Assembly: GCF_963576675.1 (NCBI RefSeq)
Contig: NC_088915.1
Coordinates: 82,779,501 to 82,843,500, forward strand
DNA length: 64,000 nt
Reading direction: 5' to 3'
From: Euphorbia lathyris
Lineage: Eukaryota > Streptophyta > Magnoliopsida > Malpighiales > Euphorbiaceae
Shown here piece after piece: positions 32,276 through 44,905 of the stretch (positions are counted from its first letter, which is position 1; every line of letters starts with the position of its first letter). The translations under genes were made by a program, and so were the position numbers. The notes below the pieces were generated by a model. That model was not told the origin of the DNA and did no database searches. It saw only the letters and a list, made by a program, of their open reading frames with translations.

Positions 32276-32628
32276 AGTAAATAAATTAATCTAAGTACTT
32301 ATTTAAATATACAATATATCTCATATATTAGTTTAGGTTTGGGAAAGGAAATTTTGTGCTTTGAAATGCCTTGAGACGAAAGACTCAATAACATGCGTGC
32401 TTATATCGTCCCGAATACTTCAAATTAAAAATTAGAAATACAAGACGAATGATATATCGTATATTATACTAAGTTAGTTTGATATTTTGCGTATAAATTT
32501 GCCATGCGAAGTAAGTCTTTTCGGCTTAACTAATTCAAAAGGTAATACAGAGATATATGTTTTATTTTCATAAAGAGATTAGTTAAAGAATAAATTCAGT
32601 GAAATTTTGCTCGGGACTAGCAAAAGAT

Positions 32629-32642
32629 TAAGTATGGAGATT
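32629..32642 (+). other. 3' polypurine tract (copy 2)
   Basis: TAAGTATGGAGATT directly before the LTR start at 32643. One base differs from copy 1 (GTGTGG to GTATGG). Confidence 0.55.
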
Positions 32643-34128
32643 TGTTAAGCCCAAAATATACCTAAAATATCATCAATAATTACATCAATATTGCTATGAA
32701 TTTGTGCTGTTTATATCTGTTTAGAATACTTTTACTCTCGAATATGTTTCTTTCATGCAAGGTACATAAATATTTGGTAACATCCAAATAGGAGTGAAAA
32801 AGGATAAAAAACAGAAGAAAAACCCTACAAAAGGAGTCGAAGACGACGAAAATTAATAACGCCAAATCGAGGACGAGAACGAAAGCCGAAGAAGCGAAAA
32901 AGTTCCGTGCCGCGACCGCGGCTCCCCCAATTCTCGGTCGCGACACGCTCCCTTCAGCTCTTCCTTCCCTTCGTTCGAATACCAAAATGATGCTCCCCCA
33001 TTCTCGGCCGAGAATTAAATATTCTCGGTAAGAGCAGAAAATCTGTAGAAGCCAAATTGCACACTTTCGTTTTCGATGAAACGCGTTCGTTCGGGTGGAT
33101 AAAGACGTCCTTTCACAACGGATACGATCCTTCACAACAGACATGACACTTCAATCAAGACTCTTCAACATCTATAAATAAAGAGTTGATGAAGAGTTGA
33201 AGACAAGTAGAAGAAAGAGATTAGTATAGAATTTATGCATAAATTTCGAGTCAAGTGATTCAGAATTTAGAATTCATTTCTGTTCAAAACAATATGATGT
33301 ACACACATTGTTTATTCAATAATAACAAATACAGTAGCGTTTAGACATTGTTCAAATTTATTTTACATTTTGGTAGTAGACAGACCCCGTCTCTATTACT
33401 AAGATTCAACGAGAAGATTGAGTAGAGGATCCGCCCTTGAGTCTGAGAAACTCTAACGAAACCCAAGGAAAGGATTGACAACTCGTTCACTTGCTAGTCG
33501 TCGAAAGTTTCCATGCTCCTTGTTCTCTGTAAACTTGTATCAATTTATATTTCATCTAATAAAGTCCGTTCTATTCGATAGATTTTTATGCAGCACTTTG
33601 GTAAAGGATCTGAAGTGGATTGATGCTGGTGTTTTCATTAAAACGTAGTTTAATTCAAAATCTTTACAAGGAAACTTTGTTGAACACTTAGATAAATTAT
33701 TATCTCGGTAGAGTTTTAATTTGGTTAAGGAAGCAATCTAAACCAGTTAGGAGGATTGTTGCGTTCAAAGCCTAAAAATTAGAGGTTCCGTCATTTATTT
33801 AATCTTTATAATTTATACAAAGTTTAAAGTTGTTTTCTTTGCTTAATGCAAATAAATACATTTGTTTACTTTTCTAAAAAGTACTAAGCGTTCCTGTCTT
33901 GCAAATTCCTTCTTAAATCAGAATATTTTCTAACATTTTCATACTCTAATCTAATTCTCATTCTAGCAATTTCAAAACCAAAACCGATTTAACGATTTTC
34001 CTTACTATAAATCTTATAAGTAAATTTAACCGATTCAAAATAAGTTTTTGTTAAAAAACGTTCCCTATGGGATCGATATCTTTTATTACTACAAGCGTAT
34101 ACCGTGCACTTGCGGAAATCGCTCAACA
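32643..34128 (+). repeat. 3' LTR of Athila-like copy 2
   Basis: 1486 bp, TGTTAAGCCC to CGCTCAACA, with the palindromic module (about 32905-33030) and TATAAATA at 33173-33180. It differs from the 5' LTR by scattered substitutions. The minus ORF 32680-33144 is within it and is not a gene. Confidence 0.95.
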
Positions 34129-34133
34129 TCCTA
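34129..34133 (+). other. Target-site duplication TCCTA, right
   Basis: Matches 18530-18534. The array unit resumes with CAACATATACAGG immediately after. Confidence 0.95.
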
Positions 34134-35890
34134 CAACATATACAGGAATGATGGTACTGAATTTAGAGAACATCGAATTTTGTCTAAGTCTACAAACCAA
34201 TGCGATTAGTATATTCATGAAAGTCTAACGGTAGGGACTAAAAAGTTCACCGAGAAAAACGTTACGGACTAAACTGTTTATCGAGAAAAAGGTTACGGAC
34301 CTTACTATGTGTTTTTGAAAATACAGGGAGTAAATAGTGTGTTTTGTCAAGATATAGGGACTAATAAATTAATTACCCTATAATTTTTTTTTAATTTTTC
34401 CAAATATCTCTATTGATGTTTTTCACCAAATTATTGGCAAGTTCTCTTACTTTTCTCTGTAATGCATTTAACAATCTTCGAATTATCCGGCTCAATCTCC
34501 AAAATCCTAAACTCTATGCCTAATTAGAAGCTTTCCATGTTGGACATGATATCTATTAGCTTCAAAATATAAATATTAAAAGAAAAAACAAATAAAAACA
34601 TTAGATAGCATAATGATAAAGTTTTGTTAATAATATATGAAATTGGCTCAATTTGTTAATAGTAGACTTAAAATTACACGAGCATAAGTTTTAAGTGTAA
34701 AATTATTTTTAATTACCAACACTATATGAAATGACAACAACTTTCTCTGCTTCAATCGTCATGGCCATTGTATACACCAACGGAAAAGGCATGTTTTTCC
34801 TCAAAATGAATGAGTTCTACCAGTTCGAAAGGCCTAAAATTATTATCTCTCAATCTGTCCACTGCGGTTGCATAAAGTTCTTGCTCATTTTCTTCATCCA
34901 TCGGACACTGAAGGCAAATTATATAGCAGGAATCAATCAATAACATTAACACAAGACAAAGTTTCCGAAAAATTACATCCATGCACATTTAATTTAATTG
35001 TAAGTTAATCAACTTCAAAACATGACTTAAAAGTAAGTCAATTTTATATTTTACTAACATTACAACTCCTTATACCATTTTAAAATGACCATTGAGAACC
35101 TCAAATTGGAAAAATGCAAAAATTAAACTTGTTCAAAATCATATATTTAACATGGAATCACAATTTTCTCTCTAAACAATCAATTTCGCTCTCTTAACTA
35201 AACATCATTTAAATGGCTTCAAAAACAAAAAACAAAAAATTAAGAATTAAAGTTTTTTACAATAGGATTGCCAATTATTAGAGATTAGAGTAGTCAAGTT
35301 TGAAGTGTAAATTACACCCATAAGCACTCAACTTTGTCTTTAGTATTTTTGAAAAGTTCAAACTACCATTAAAGGAGTGGTGTTTCTTCTAAACAATCAC
35401 TTTCTTTCTCCTAACTAAACAACACTTCAATAACATCAAAATCAAGATATTTAAGAATTAAAGTTGTTTAAAATGTTCTACAATTTAGGATTACATGATA
35501 TCAGAGAAGTTAAGTTTGAATGGCTCTTATATTAGGTTTGAACTTGAATGGCCATAATATTAGGACAAACTTTTCCTCCCAAGTGTTTAGATGACAAACC
35601 TTGATTGATAATAGACAATGTCCTCCTTCGCGAAGGTGAGCTCGAGCGTTCTCAATTAAAACATGTGCCTCTGAAAAAAAAAACTCATAAATAAAACATG
35701 CAATTAACTAGATAAATGAAAAATGAGATATATACCAATTTTTTTTTGATAAAAATAGGGACAATACAGGAACCGTCACCAGACATCCCAACTAGGTCGG
35801 CACCCCTGGATCAAGCCCTGTAAAACCCGATGAATAAATAAATAAAAGAATAAGGTTCATACAAGATGAGAAAAAAGAATAAGAGAACAG

Positions 35891-38800
35891 CTAAGCAAGC
35901 TTGTAATGGCAAATATTACACAAATCATCACGGATCAGTTCATGACAAAACCGAGGTGCGGAGGGCCACCAACTGATGTCTGCTGAGGAGACGCCAAAAC
36001 GGGCTAGTGCATCGGCCACCCGGTTTCCTTCCCTATAGATATGGGATATAGATATTGTCATTTGTGAGCATTGCTCCAGACATTTCAGCCATGTTTGACG
36101 GATAGTCCAGGGGACTGAGTGCGAGAGGGTTCTAACAAGGTTGACAACAAACATTGAGTCCGATTCAATCCAAAGAGAATGCCATTTTTTCTCCCATGCC
36201 ATATCGATTGCAAAGACCACCGCACGAAGCTCGGCCATATATGCAAATGTGTCCGGAATTGCAAAGGCAAAACTACCCCTCACGAAACCACGACTCGTGC
36301 GGAACACGCCACCAGCACCCGCCGGCCCAGGAGCGCCAAGCGCAGAGCCATCGACATTGACTTTCAACCATCCTCGAGGCGGACAAATCCATCGGACTTA
36401 GATGATATTTGGCGTAGGAAGGGGCCTCGGACTGATATGAAGGTTGTCCAGAATCTCACGATCACCAACAGTAAAACAGCAGCCCTTGGCGTTCCTGTTT
36501 GCTTCCCGGATTAAACTGGAAAGCACATGGAGACCGTTTTGGATTGAAGGGGGCTCAGTGCTAAACAAAGCTTCGTTTCTAATTCGCCAGATAAGCCAAA
36601 CACAGCTCGCTATCGCCAAGCTCCAGACAGCCGCCACTTGAGCTCCGAACCTGCAGCGGACAAGACTGTCAAGAAAGTTATGGAAATTATCAGTTTGAGT
36701 TAGCCTCTGTCTGAAAAGCGACCCAATTTCCTGCCATAGACGCCTTGCAAAAACACAATTCAGGAACAGATGATCAATGCTTTCCTCCGAAGATAGACAC
36801 AAAACACACCGGGAGACCAGATGTATTCCTTTCTGCTGGAGGACATTCTGAGTTGATATTTTTCCATGCATCACTTTCCATACTAAAATTGATCGGGACG
36901 GTGGGATGTGAGGTCCCCAGACAAACTGGGGCCAAGTGATCGGAGTCATCTCTGTACAAAGGTCCTTGTACATCTCCTTGACCGTGAAAATTCTTTTAGA
37001 TGAAGGTTTCCAAATGCACAGGTCATTGTAGTTAAGGCCACGCAAAACCGCGAGAATGCTATCCTGGATTGCCGTCGGGAACTGATCAATGTGGTGCCAG
37101 GACGAGTCAGTGAGGAACTGCTCTACACTACTGAACATTTTCCGTTGACGCGCAGTAGACCAACCGAGCTGCTCAGCCACAGTGGGATGGACCCAGTTGT
37201 CCGACCAGAAGTTCAGATGGGAGAACTGACCAATCCACCAGTGTGACTAGTTTCTCACCGTAGTATACGACAGCCTACAGGACGACCAAACTGAAGAGGG
37301 CACAATTGAAGATTTAGGAACCCCTGCCTTTGAAAAGAACCTACATTTTAGAAGGTTGATGATCCAGCTATCGCCCTGTAACAGATCCCAGCTCATTTTC
37401 CCCAGCAATGCCTGATTAAAAATCCTGTAATCTTTGATACCAAGCCCCCCGGCTTCCAAACTTAGACAGCAGACATGCCAAGGTACCGTAACCAGTTTCC
37501 GTTTGTCTGTGCAGCCCGTCCACAAGAAATTTCGGACGCCTCTGTTAAGTTTCTTAATAAGACTTACCGGCCAATTGTAAACAAGGAAAGAGTGAACTAA
37601 GGCCCCAGTCACAGCGGATTTCACAAGAGTTAGCCTTCCTGCAATCGAGAGGGCAGTCCCTTTCCATTTACTGAATTGCCCGAGGAACCTGTCAGCCAGG
37701 CTCCGGAGGAACCGAGCCCTTGGAGCTCCTTTAAAGATCGGCACTCCTAAGTAATTCATTGGCAGCTTGTCCTGCCGGATTCCCAGGAACTGCGCAATAC
37801 GGTTCGCTCTGGTTCTAGTGACATATTTACCAAAATAGATTGACGATTTGTTCCAGCTCACCTACTGACCCGAGATGGAACCATAAAATTGAAACACAGC
37901 CTTGAGAGTGCGGATATTCCTTATGGAGGCAGTCCCAAAAATTAGGATATCATCAGCATACAAAAAGTGGGAGGGAAATCTGTTGCCACCGGAATAACCC
38001 ATAGATGTGAAAGCTCCATCACTTTCAAGTTTTGACATCCATCTAGAGAAAAAGTCTTCTGCAAGTCCGAATAGTATAGGGGGGAGGGGATCCCCCTGTC
38101 GGACTCCTCTTGAGCAGCTAAAGTAGCCTTTGGGAGCTCCGCCCAACATGACTGAGAGCCTTGAAGAGGAGAGGATGTTCAGAATCCAATCTCTAAAGGT
38201 GATAGAAAACCCAAACGCTTCCATAACTGTTAAAAGGAAAGTCCAATCCAGAGTATCAAAGGCTTTCCTTATGTCTATCTTTAGAGCCATACGACCGCCA
38301 AAGCCCCTCTTGTCTAGGCTGTTTATACCTTCCGACGCAGCAGCAATACAGTGATGGATATTGCGGTTTTGCATAAAGCCAAACTAGTTGTTGGAAATAA
38401 TTCTGGAGGCAATTCTAGCCAGTCGGTCCGCAAGGATTTTTGTTATAATTTTGAAGCCAAAATTGCTCATAACAATAGGTCTGAAGTTTTCGATTTTATC
38501 TGCTTCCGCAAACTTTGGAATCAGAGCCATGAGGTTTGAGTTCAGCCCTGGGAAAATGCAGCCATGCTCAAAGAAGGCGGTGACCATATTGCAAACATCT
38601 GTGCCAACCACATCCCAAAAGCTTTGATAGAAGATACCACCAAATCCGTCCGGGCCTGGGGAACTATCAGGATCCATACTGAACACAGCTCTGCGTATGT
38701 CTTCCGCCGAAGGCTTAACAATAAGATCGTTATTTTCCACATTGGTGACCAAGGGGGGAATAACCGTGGAGACCATAGTGAGATCCACCCAGTTATTGTT

Positions 38801-39991
38801 TCTTTTAAACAAGTTGGAGAAATAATCGATAACATGTGACAAAATTATCTCCGCATCAGACGTAGGGCTGTTCCCATCAATTGCAAGGCTCTGAATCCCA
38901 CTGTGCGCCTTGCGCACCCTCGCCATTCGCTGAAAAAAAGAGGTGTTACGGTCACCGGCTTTCAACCATTTAACTCTACTACGGTCTCTACATAACATTT
39001 CCTGGCGAAGCAGTTGGAGATCTAGATCTGCGCTAGCCTCTGCTTCTGACTGTCTTAACTCATTAGAGGCCCCTTGAGTCGAAATCTTGCTGAACCTGAG
39101 CGATGCGCTCTTCAGCCAAGCGGAGATTGTTATCAACAAGGCCAAAAACCAATTTGTTCCAACTTCTGAGAGCAGGACGGAGAGTTTTCAATTTATGGCA
39201 TAACAGCTGGGCCGGCGGAAGAGAGAGATGAGCCGAGATCCAGTGCTTCGAGATTACCCTTCTCAAAGAATCATGGGTCAACCACATTGAGTGGAAGCGA
39301 AACCTGGCAATACGGGGATTCCCCGAGCTACATCGAAGTAGCATAGGCGAGTGATCTGATTTGTAACGAGCAAATGCGCTACAGGAGATGGAGTCCCAGG
39401 CTTCAAGAAAATTAGCAGAAGCAAGAGCCCGATCTAGCCTGCATTCCACCCGCACAGGACTGTGTCTACCGTTGGTCCAAGTAAATTCCTGGCCAAGAGT
39501 TTCAACATTGTAAAGCTCACAACTTTCGATAAACTGTCTGAAATCCGAGCAGGAACTGGTTGATGGGGCCAAGCCCAACTTTTCGTGGGCCCCAATGACT
39601 GCGTTGAAGTCCCCGAATACAAGTCATCTGTTAGAATTACTAGCAGAGAGTTCAGAAATGGAGGCCCAAAGCTTTCGTCTCTCAGAGGCCAGATGATTAC
39701 CATACACAAAGGTTAACATAAACGGTGCACCATTAAAACTGTAGCTCATGGTTATATGTTGATCATGATAGGCGATTCTTGACATAACATTAGGGACCTT
39801 ACTGAGCACCCATAGCTTGTCAGACCTGGCAGCTAGGGAGAGACCAAGTAAATTCCAAAAGAAAACGGGAATAGATTCAAAACTTACTAGCGGTTCCACA
39901 AATCGGGGTGATGCTGCTGGCATAAAAGTCTTAGGGCACGTTGTGTGTCATCATTTCCAATGCCCCTGCAGTTCCAAAAGAGAACGATCAT
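35891..39991 (-). pseudogene. LINE ORF2: endonuclease, reverse transcriptase, zf-RVT and RNase H
   Basis: Starts at ATG 39991 (MIVLFWNCRGIGNDD). Endonuclease motifs follow: WNCRG, FGDFNAVIGAHEK and KSDHSPMLL. RT motifs: DSSPGPDGFGGIFYQSFW, ENFRPIVMSNFGFKIITKIL, ALKIDIRKAFDTLDW, RGVRQGDPLPPILFGL and the catalytic FLYADDIL. Next is the zf-RVT region (ILVWKVMHGKISTQN, CVLCLSSEESIDHLFLNC), then RNase H (KVNVDGSALGAPGPAGAGGV, ELRAVVFAID, IESDSMFVVN, REGNRVADALARFG). Frameshifts near 39900 and 39070 offset each other. Stops lie at about 39624, 38384, 37862, 37247 and 36398. The enzyme would perform target-primed reverse transcription. It is recognisable end to end but dead. Confidence 0.92.
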
Positions 39992-40071
39992 TGATATCTT
40001 ATAGGCGGTCTGCTGAGCCGTTTCGCACGAGTTTCTGAGGAACTGACAATCCCTTTCCCTTTCTTCCTTTT

Positions 40072-41346
40072 CTACACTTTTAGCCAATTCTGTTCCTCTG
40101 AATCATCAATACAGGTAACTTGAAGATTGTTTGTTTCCTTATCGCCGTTTGGCTGAATAGGGGCGAACTCCGGACTGCTGAATTGAGGTGGGGTAGACAG
40201 TTTCCATCCCAGGTCGCTCAAATCTTTCCCCAAGTGATAAGTAGGACCCTGCTCTAATTCCTTGGTGGTTTCCTGTTCTGTTTCTGGCTCAGACGCCCAG
40301 TCCGCCCAACTATTCGAGGCTGCTACTGACTCATGAAGAACCATTTGCAATCCGGTGTTACCGCTGCCTATATTGATCTCTGCAGGTTTCGGTTTCCATG
40401 TTTGAGTCTGCCTTGTGGGCTCCGGAAATTCCTCCCTCTGCTTGTTCTGTTGCTTCTCGGGTTTCTTCGGTTCCCTTGCCGGGTTCCGTCGACAACTGCC
40501 GGCTGAGTGACCAATTGATTTACAGATTGAGCATAGATCAGGGAGTCTTTCATATTCAATAAAAACCCATTGCATAAGAGATTATGTGTCTACTCGTAGT
40601 TTATATTGAAGTTCCTTCGACAAATCAACATCAATTAGCACTCTGGCATAATGCCCCATTTCACCTTCCATTGTATTGTGATCAAAGCGCAAAGGGACTC
40701 CCACCGCATGAGCTATACTAGCTATAATGCGCTTGTCCCAAAACTCCCACGGGAGATTGTAAAATCTCACCCAAACTTGAGTGGATGTTGATTTATGGGA
40801 TTCTGGGTTGAAACCTGGTGTCCAGGGGATAAATCTCATGATTCCAGGCCTCAGCACAATAGCCCCTTTTCCCCAAACAAGTTGCAAAGCTTCAGCAGAA
40901 GGTAAAATGATGTGATAGAAACCTTTACCTAAGGAGATCAATTTCCAGTCCATGTTCCTGCTCCATATAGTGTTTAGCTTAAGCTTTAGGTCCCGATGTT
41001 TCCATGGGGCCTCTCCTTTCGCTAGGGTGATGCAGCCAATGATTGAGTGCTGACAGAGGGCGAGTCTCTCGTTATAGATTGCCTGCTGGATTTTTATCGC
41101 CTAGAATCCTCCCTCTTCGAAGATTTGGGACCTCACCATGGCTGGAATTGTCGAGTCCAATGCTGCTGTGACTGTGGCGTATGATCGTGGAGCTTGTTTT
41201 GAGGTGGACGGGTCCGAGGCTGGTTTCGGAGCACCGGGCTTATCTGTTGGGGAATTCATTTCATTACTGCAGGATTGGTGTTTTAGGAATGATGTTCGTG
41301 AGAATAGGTGTGCAATGGAGGAATGATCAAGCGCCGGAAGGGCCAT
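40072..41346 (-). pseudogene. LINE ORF1: DUF4283-type protein with CCHC zinc knuckle
   Basis: A single frame from ATG 41346 to the stop at 40072-40074, with two in-frame stops (41101-41103 and 40582-40584). The N-terminal Ser/Pro-rich region is followed by the DUF4283-like domain (MDWKLISLGKGFYHIILPSA, TSTQVWVRFYNLPWEFWDKR) and the zinc knuckle CSICKSIGHSAGSC, then a charged tail. ORF2 starts about 80 bp downstream. It corresponds domain by domain to ORF1 of the LINE at 9744-12600, so the two elements belong to related lineages. Confidence 0.87.
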
Positions 41347-42601
41347 GGTCTCGACCAGCGGCGGAAGTTGACGGCGGCGGCGCTAGGGCGCTAGGGCATC
41401 CTCCCTACCTACCTAGTCCATTAAGGCCTTACCCAACACTTCTTTGACATACTCGACAGGTCTTTCAATTGGTGTAAAGAATAAAATGATACAATTTATC
41501 ATTTTTAATTGGACAATTCCCTAGTAAAACTTATCAGAATATCATCTTAAAAGAAATTTTGTTTATTGAATTATTTAGGTTTAGTTTGTTACGCTAAAAT
41601 GCAATGATAATAGTGTTAAATTTAATAATATTATTATTAACCATCTAGACCATAATTATTATTAATAAAAAAATCACCACCAATTACCTTAAAACAAACA
41701 TTAATATCTAATACACTTACTTTACTCTCCTTTTATAAATCATCATTCACCTTAAAAAAATAAAAAGGTCATTCTCTCTGGCATTCCTTGACCACCGCCT
41801 CTACAACCACCAATTAAATATATCTAAATTATAAAATTATTCTAAAATGAAAGGACTAAGCAAACCTGATCCGCCTAATGATGAACTTCTGAATATATAA
41901 TATCAACACGACTGTCAATCACGCGACCATGTGGTAATAGGAATCTAGGATCCGCCAAAATTAGAGTTAATATTTGTTATGGTGCCACCTAAAGTTGTTA
42001 AGTCAGTCAAAGTGGTAGGAGTAGTAGAAACTAGAGTTGCATATACTATCCCCTACCACATATGGTAAGAAAAAACATAAGAATATCTCAATTTTTGAAC
42101 AAATATAGGGTATAAGCATTTGTTGGGTAAATAACACACTTACAAGAAATAAATTTGATCCGTATTTAATAAGAAAATTTGAATTCACTGTTATTTGATT
42201 GTTACATAAATCAATTACAACATTTAGATTCAACTTATAGGTTTCGTCCGGGCGTTTGTAGTTCTAAAAAAATCTCTGAATTTTTTCAGGGGCTCCCCGA
42301 AAATATTGTGGACGTAATGGAGGATGTAAAACCGTCCTCACACCGTCCCATTTCCACTATCTTATATTGGAAGAGTATTCAATTTTATCGAGAAAAAAAA
42401 GGTAAAGTTAAAACTAAGGATGACCATATTTTTACAGGGAGCAACACGATGGGTTATTTAATTTCTACAGGTTCAACCTATAGTTTTTGTGCGGGCGTGT
42501 GTAGGTCCAAAAAATTTCTGAATTTTTTCGAGAACTCCGCAAAAGCATAGGGGACGTAATGGGGGATGTAAAATCGTCCACACACCATCCATTTTCCACC
42601 C

Positions 42602-43045
42602 CTAGTTCGCAACCTCTATGTCAGATTGTGTGCATTACTAGAAATGAAATATCCGAGGTAAATGGAAGACCGAATGGCTACTGAATTTTCTAGAAAAGTT
42701 ATGGTCTTATGATAGGCAAGTAATGTATATGGACAATGGACTCTAACGTCCTTTATGGGGTATATCTTGTTAGTGCTTCTATATTTGAGAAAATTCGTTA
42801 TAAGGTGAGAAAAATGTTGATTGTAAAGCTGATTCCTATAATTCTTTATGTTTTAATTGTTTTTTCGAGATTAGATGGATGATTAAATAAATTCTTTATA
42901 TGACTCCTCACGGTGGCCATAATTTCTGGGGACCCGGCACATGGTCCTACAACATATACAGGAATGATGGTACTGAATTTAGAGAACATCGAATTTTATC
43001 TAAGTCTACAAACCAATGCGATTAGTATATTCGTGAAAGTCTAAG
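42602..43045 (+). pseudogene. Papain-like protease fragment, U3
   Basis: Begins at the GTT(C)G(C)AA hAT-site remnant after CCACCCCTA. The His block and decayed YW-x-QKSYG block occupy 42602-42890, and the YNIYRNDGTEF block 42900-43045, followed by the one-sided TIR end. Same decay as U1 (TAG in place of the Gln codon). Confidence 0.52.
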
Positions 43046-44307
43046 GGTAGAGACTAAAAAGTTCACCGAGAAAAACGTTAGGGACTAAACAGTTCATCAA
43101 GAAAAAGGTTAGGGACCTTACAATGTGTTTTTGAAAATACATGGAGTAAACAGTGTGTTTTGTCAAGATATAGGGACTAATAAATTAATTACCCTATAAA
43201 AATTTTTAATTTTTCCAAATATCTCTATTGATGCTTTTCACCAAATTATTGGCAAGTTCTCTTACTTTTCTTTGTAATGCATTTAACAATCTTCGAATTA
43301 TCCGGCTCAATCTCCAAAATCCTAAACTCTATGCCTAATTAGAAGCATTCCATATTGGACATGATATCTATTAGCTTCAAAATATAAATATTAAAATAAA
43401 AAACAAATACAAATACTATATCCATTTATTCTATACGAGTTGCATATGTCATTTTATAATAGATTTGGAAATGAAAATTTTTAAACTCAACAAAAAAAAA
43501 ATATTTGGATTTTAATTTTTTTAGAAGACATATAAAAACATTAGATAGCATAATGATAAAGTTTTGTTAATAATATATGAAATTGACTCAATTTGTTAAT
43601 AGTAGACTTAAAATTACACGAGCATAAATGTTAAGTGTAAAATTATTTTTAGGGTTAAGGTGCAAAAATACCCCTAACGTTTTGGGCCAGGAGCAATTTT
43701 ACCCCTAACATCTAAAATGGTGTAATTTTACCCCTAACGTTGGAAGTCAAGAACAATTTTACGCCTAACCACTACAAGAAATCTGTGTTTATGTGACAAC
43801 TATTTAATTGTCACATAAATTGTTGTAACAAAAAGCATATTATTTGTGATAATAATTTTTTAATTATCACAAAAATAAATTTTGTGACAATTTTTATAAA
43901 ATTATCACATATGGATAAATGAATTTGTAACAATAAATCTTTACTTGTAACTTAAATTTAGATGTGACAATTACAATTGTAACGATAAATATAACAAATG
44001 TTACACATCATTTATAATTGTTACAAATATTTATTTTGTGACTAGTTAAAAGAAATTATCACAAATAATTTGTTATTTTTGTAACAATTAATTTTAGTTG
44101 TAACTATAATATTTTTGTTACATTTTATAGTTGTAACAAAACCAATTAAAATATGTGACAATAAAGTTATACTTGTCATTGAATTTAATTGTGTGACTAT
44201 CTAAAATAATTGTCACAAATTATTTAAAGTATGTGACAATATACTAATAATTGTCAAATAAGTTTTTATTTTATATTAATTAAAAAAAATAACATTAAAA
44301 AAATTTA

Positions 44308-44896
44308 GGGTTAAAGTGCAAAAATACCCCTAACGTTTTAGGTCAGGAGCAATTTTACCCCTAACGTCTAATATGGTGCAATTTTACCCCTAACATTTGT
44401 AGCCAAGAGCAATTTTACCCCTAAACATTAATAAATTGGGTCAATTTCAGACACTATTATAAAATACAGCCATTTTTTTCTTTATTTTGCACCAATTGCA
44501 TATCAATTCGTTCTAAATAAAATGATATCATGTTTTTTGTAATTTAATAATAAAATTGGAGATTAATATTTATAAATTCGGTAAATTTTTTGAATTTTTT
44601 TATCTAATTCGTACAAAAGACAGTATATTTTTTTAATATTTTTTTTTTATTTTTTTCACATCCCAACATATATTTGTGATTTGTTACTTATAAAATAATG
44701 CATGTGTGAAGTGTAGATGACAAAATTAATGACCGAGAAGACAGTTTGATAAATTGTTTCTCAAATTGATCCAATTTATCAACGTTGGGGTAAAATTGCT
44801 CGTGGCTTCCAACGTTAGGGGTAAAATTGCACCATTTTAGACGCAGAGAAGGAAAGAAGTCAACGGTAAATGATTAAAGGCTTGAAACCTTAACCC
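44308..44896. mobile_element. Small Mutator-like TIR element inside the CACTA element
   Basis: 589 bp, starts GGGTTAAAGTGCAAAAATAC and ends with CTTGAAACCTTAACCC. A perfect 9-bp TSD AAAAATTTA lies at 44299-44307 and 44897-44905. It is related to the element at 43652 that contains the CACTA, so members of one family sit both outside and inside it. The right terminus is changed over its last 40 bp or so. No ORF. Confidence 0.87.
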
Positions 44897-44905
44897 AAAA
44901 ATTTA

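Larger units (their letters stand above)
18535..34128 (+). mobile_element. Complete Athila-like Ty3/gypsy retrotransposon, copy 2
   Basis: Bounded by two LTRs (18535-20019 and 32643-34128) and a perfect 5-bp TSD, TCCTA, at 18530-18534 and 34129-34133. The uninterrupted site is visible in the sister units (GGTCCTACAACATATACAGG near 42951 and 49990). Internal order is tRNA-Asp primer site, gag, protease, RT, RNase H, integrase, ORF A, ORF B, tandem-repeat 3' UTR, polypurine tract. Total 15594 bp, of which 1857 bp is a solo LTR plus its TSD inside integrase. The two LTRs differ at about 9 sites in the first 360 bp compared by eye, so it is not a recent insertion. gag-pol carries several stops and frameshifts, and ORFs A and B are open. 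Confidence 0.96.
35741..41465 (-). mobile_element. Full-length L1-type LINE with RNase H domain
   Basis: Minus-strand non-LTR element of 5725 bp. It ends in a short A tail (T-run at 35741-35747) preceded by TTTTTAT-like sequence, and is flanked by CAATT at 35736-35740 and 41466-41470, a short TSD. The empty site is visible in other units (TATACCAATTGGTGTAA near 17162 and 48509). Order is 5' leader with GGC repeats, ORF1, ORF2 (endonuclease, RT, zinc-binding region, RNase H). Plant L1 elements with a captured RNase H domain are a known subgroup. Both ORFs carry stops, so it is inactive. Confidence 0.92.
34752..42052 (-). pseudogene. Fibrillarin-like gene fragment, U3 (split by a LINE)
   Basis: Exon C 34907-34752 is open to its stop (ENEQELYATAVDRLRDNNF). 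Exon B 35668-35600 is identical in length to U1 and encodes LREGGHCLLSIK. Exon A 42052-41866 is 187 bp, with the same one-base gain as U1 and U4. The intron between B and A was hit by the LINE at 35741-41465. The preserved intron positions show that the array derives from genomic DNA and not from a reverse-transcribed mRNA. Confidence 0.75.

Noticed and set aside
42179..42550. 123-codon plus-strand ORF, nearly identical at 49226-49597, as a conserved new gene
   Set aside because: It lies over the duplicated hAT-end-like segments, and the two copies are simply duplicate array units. The matching parts of U1, U2 and U5 are broken, and there is no recognisable domain.
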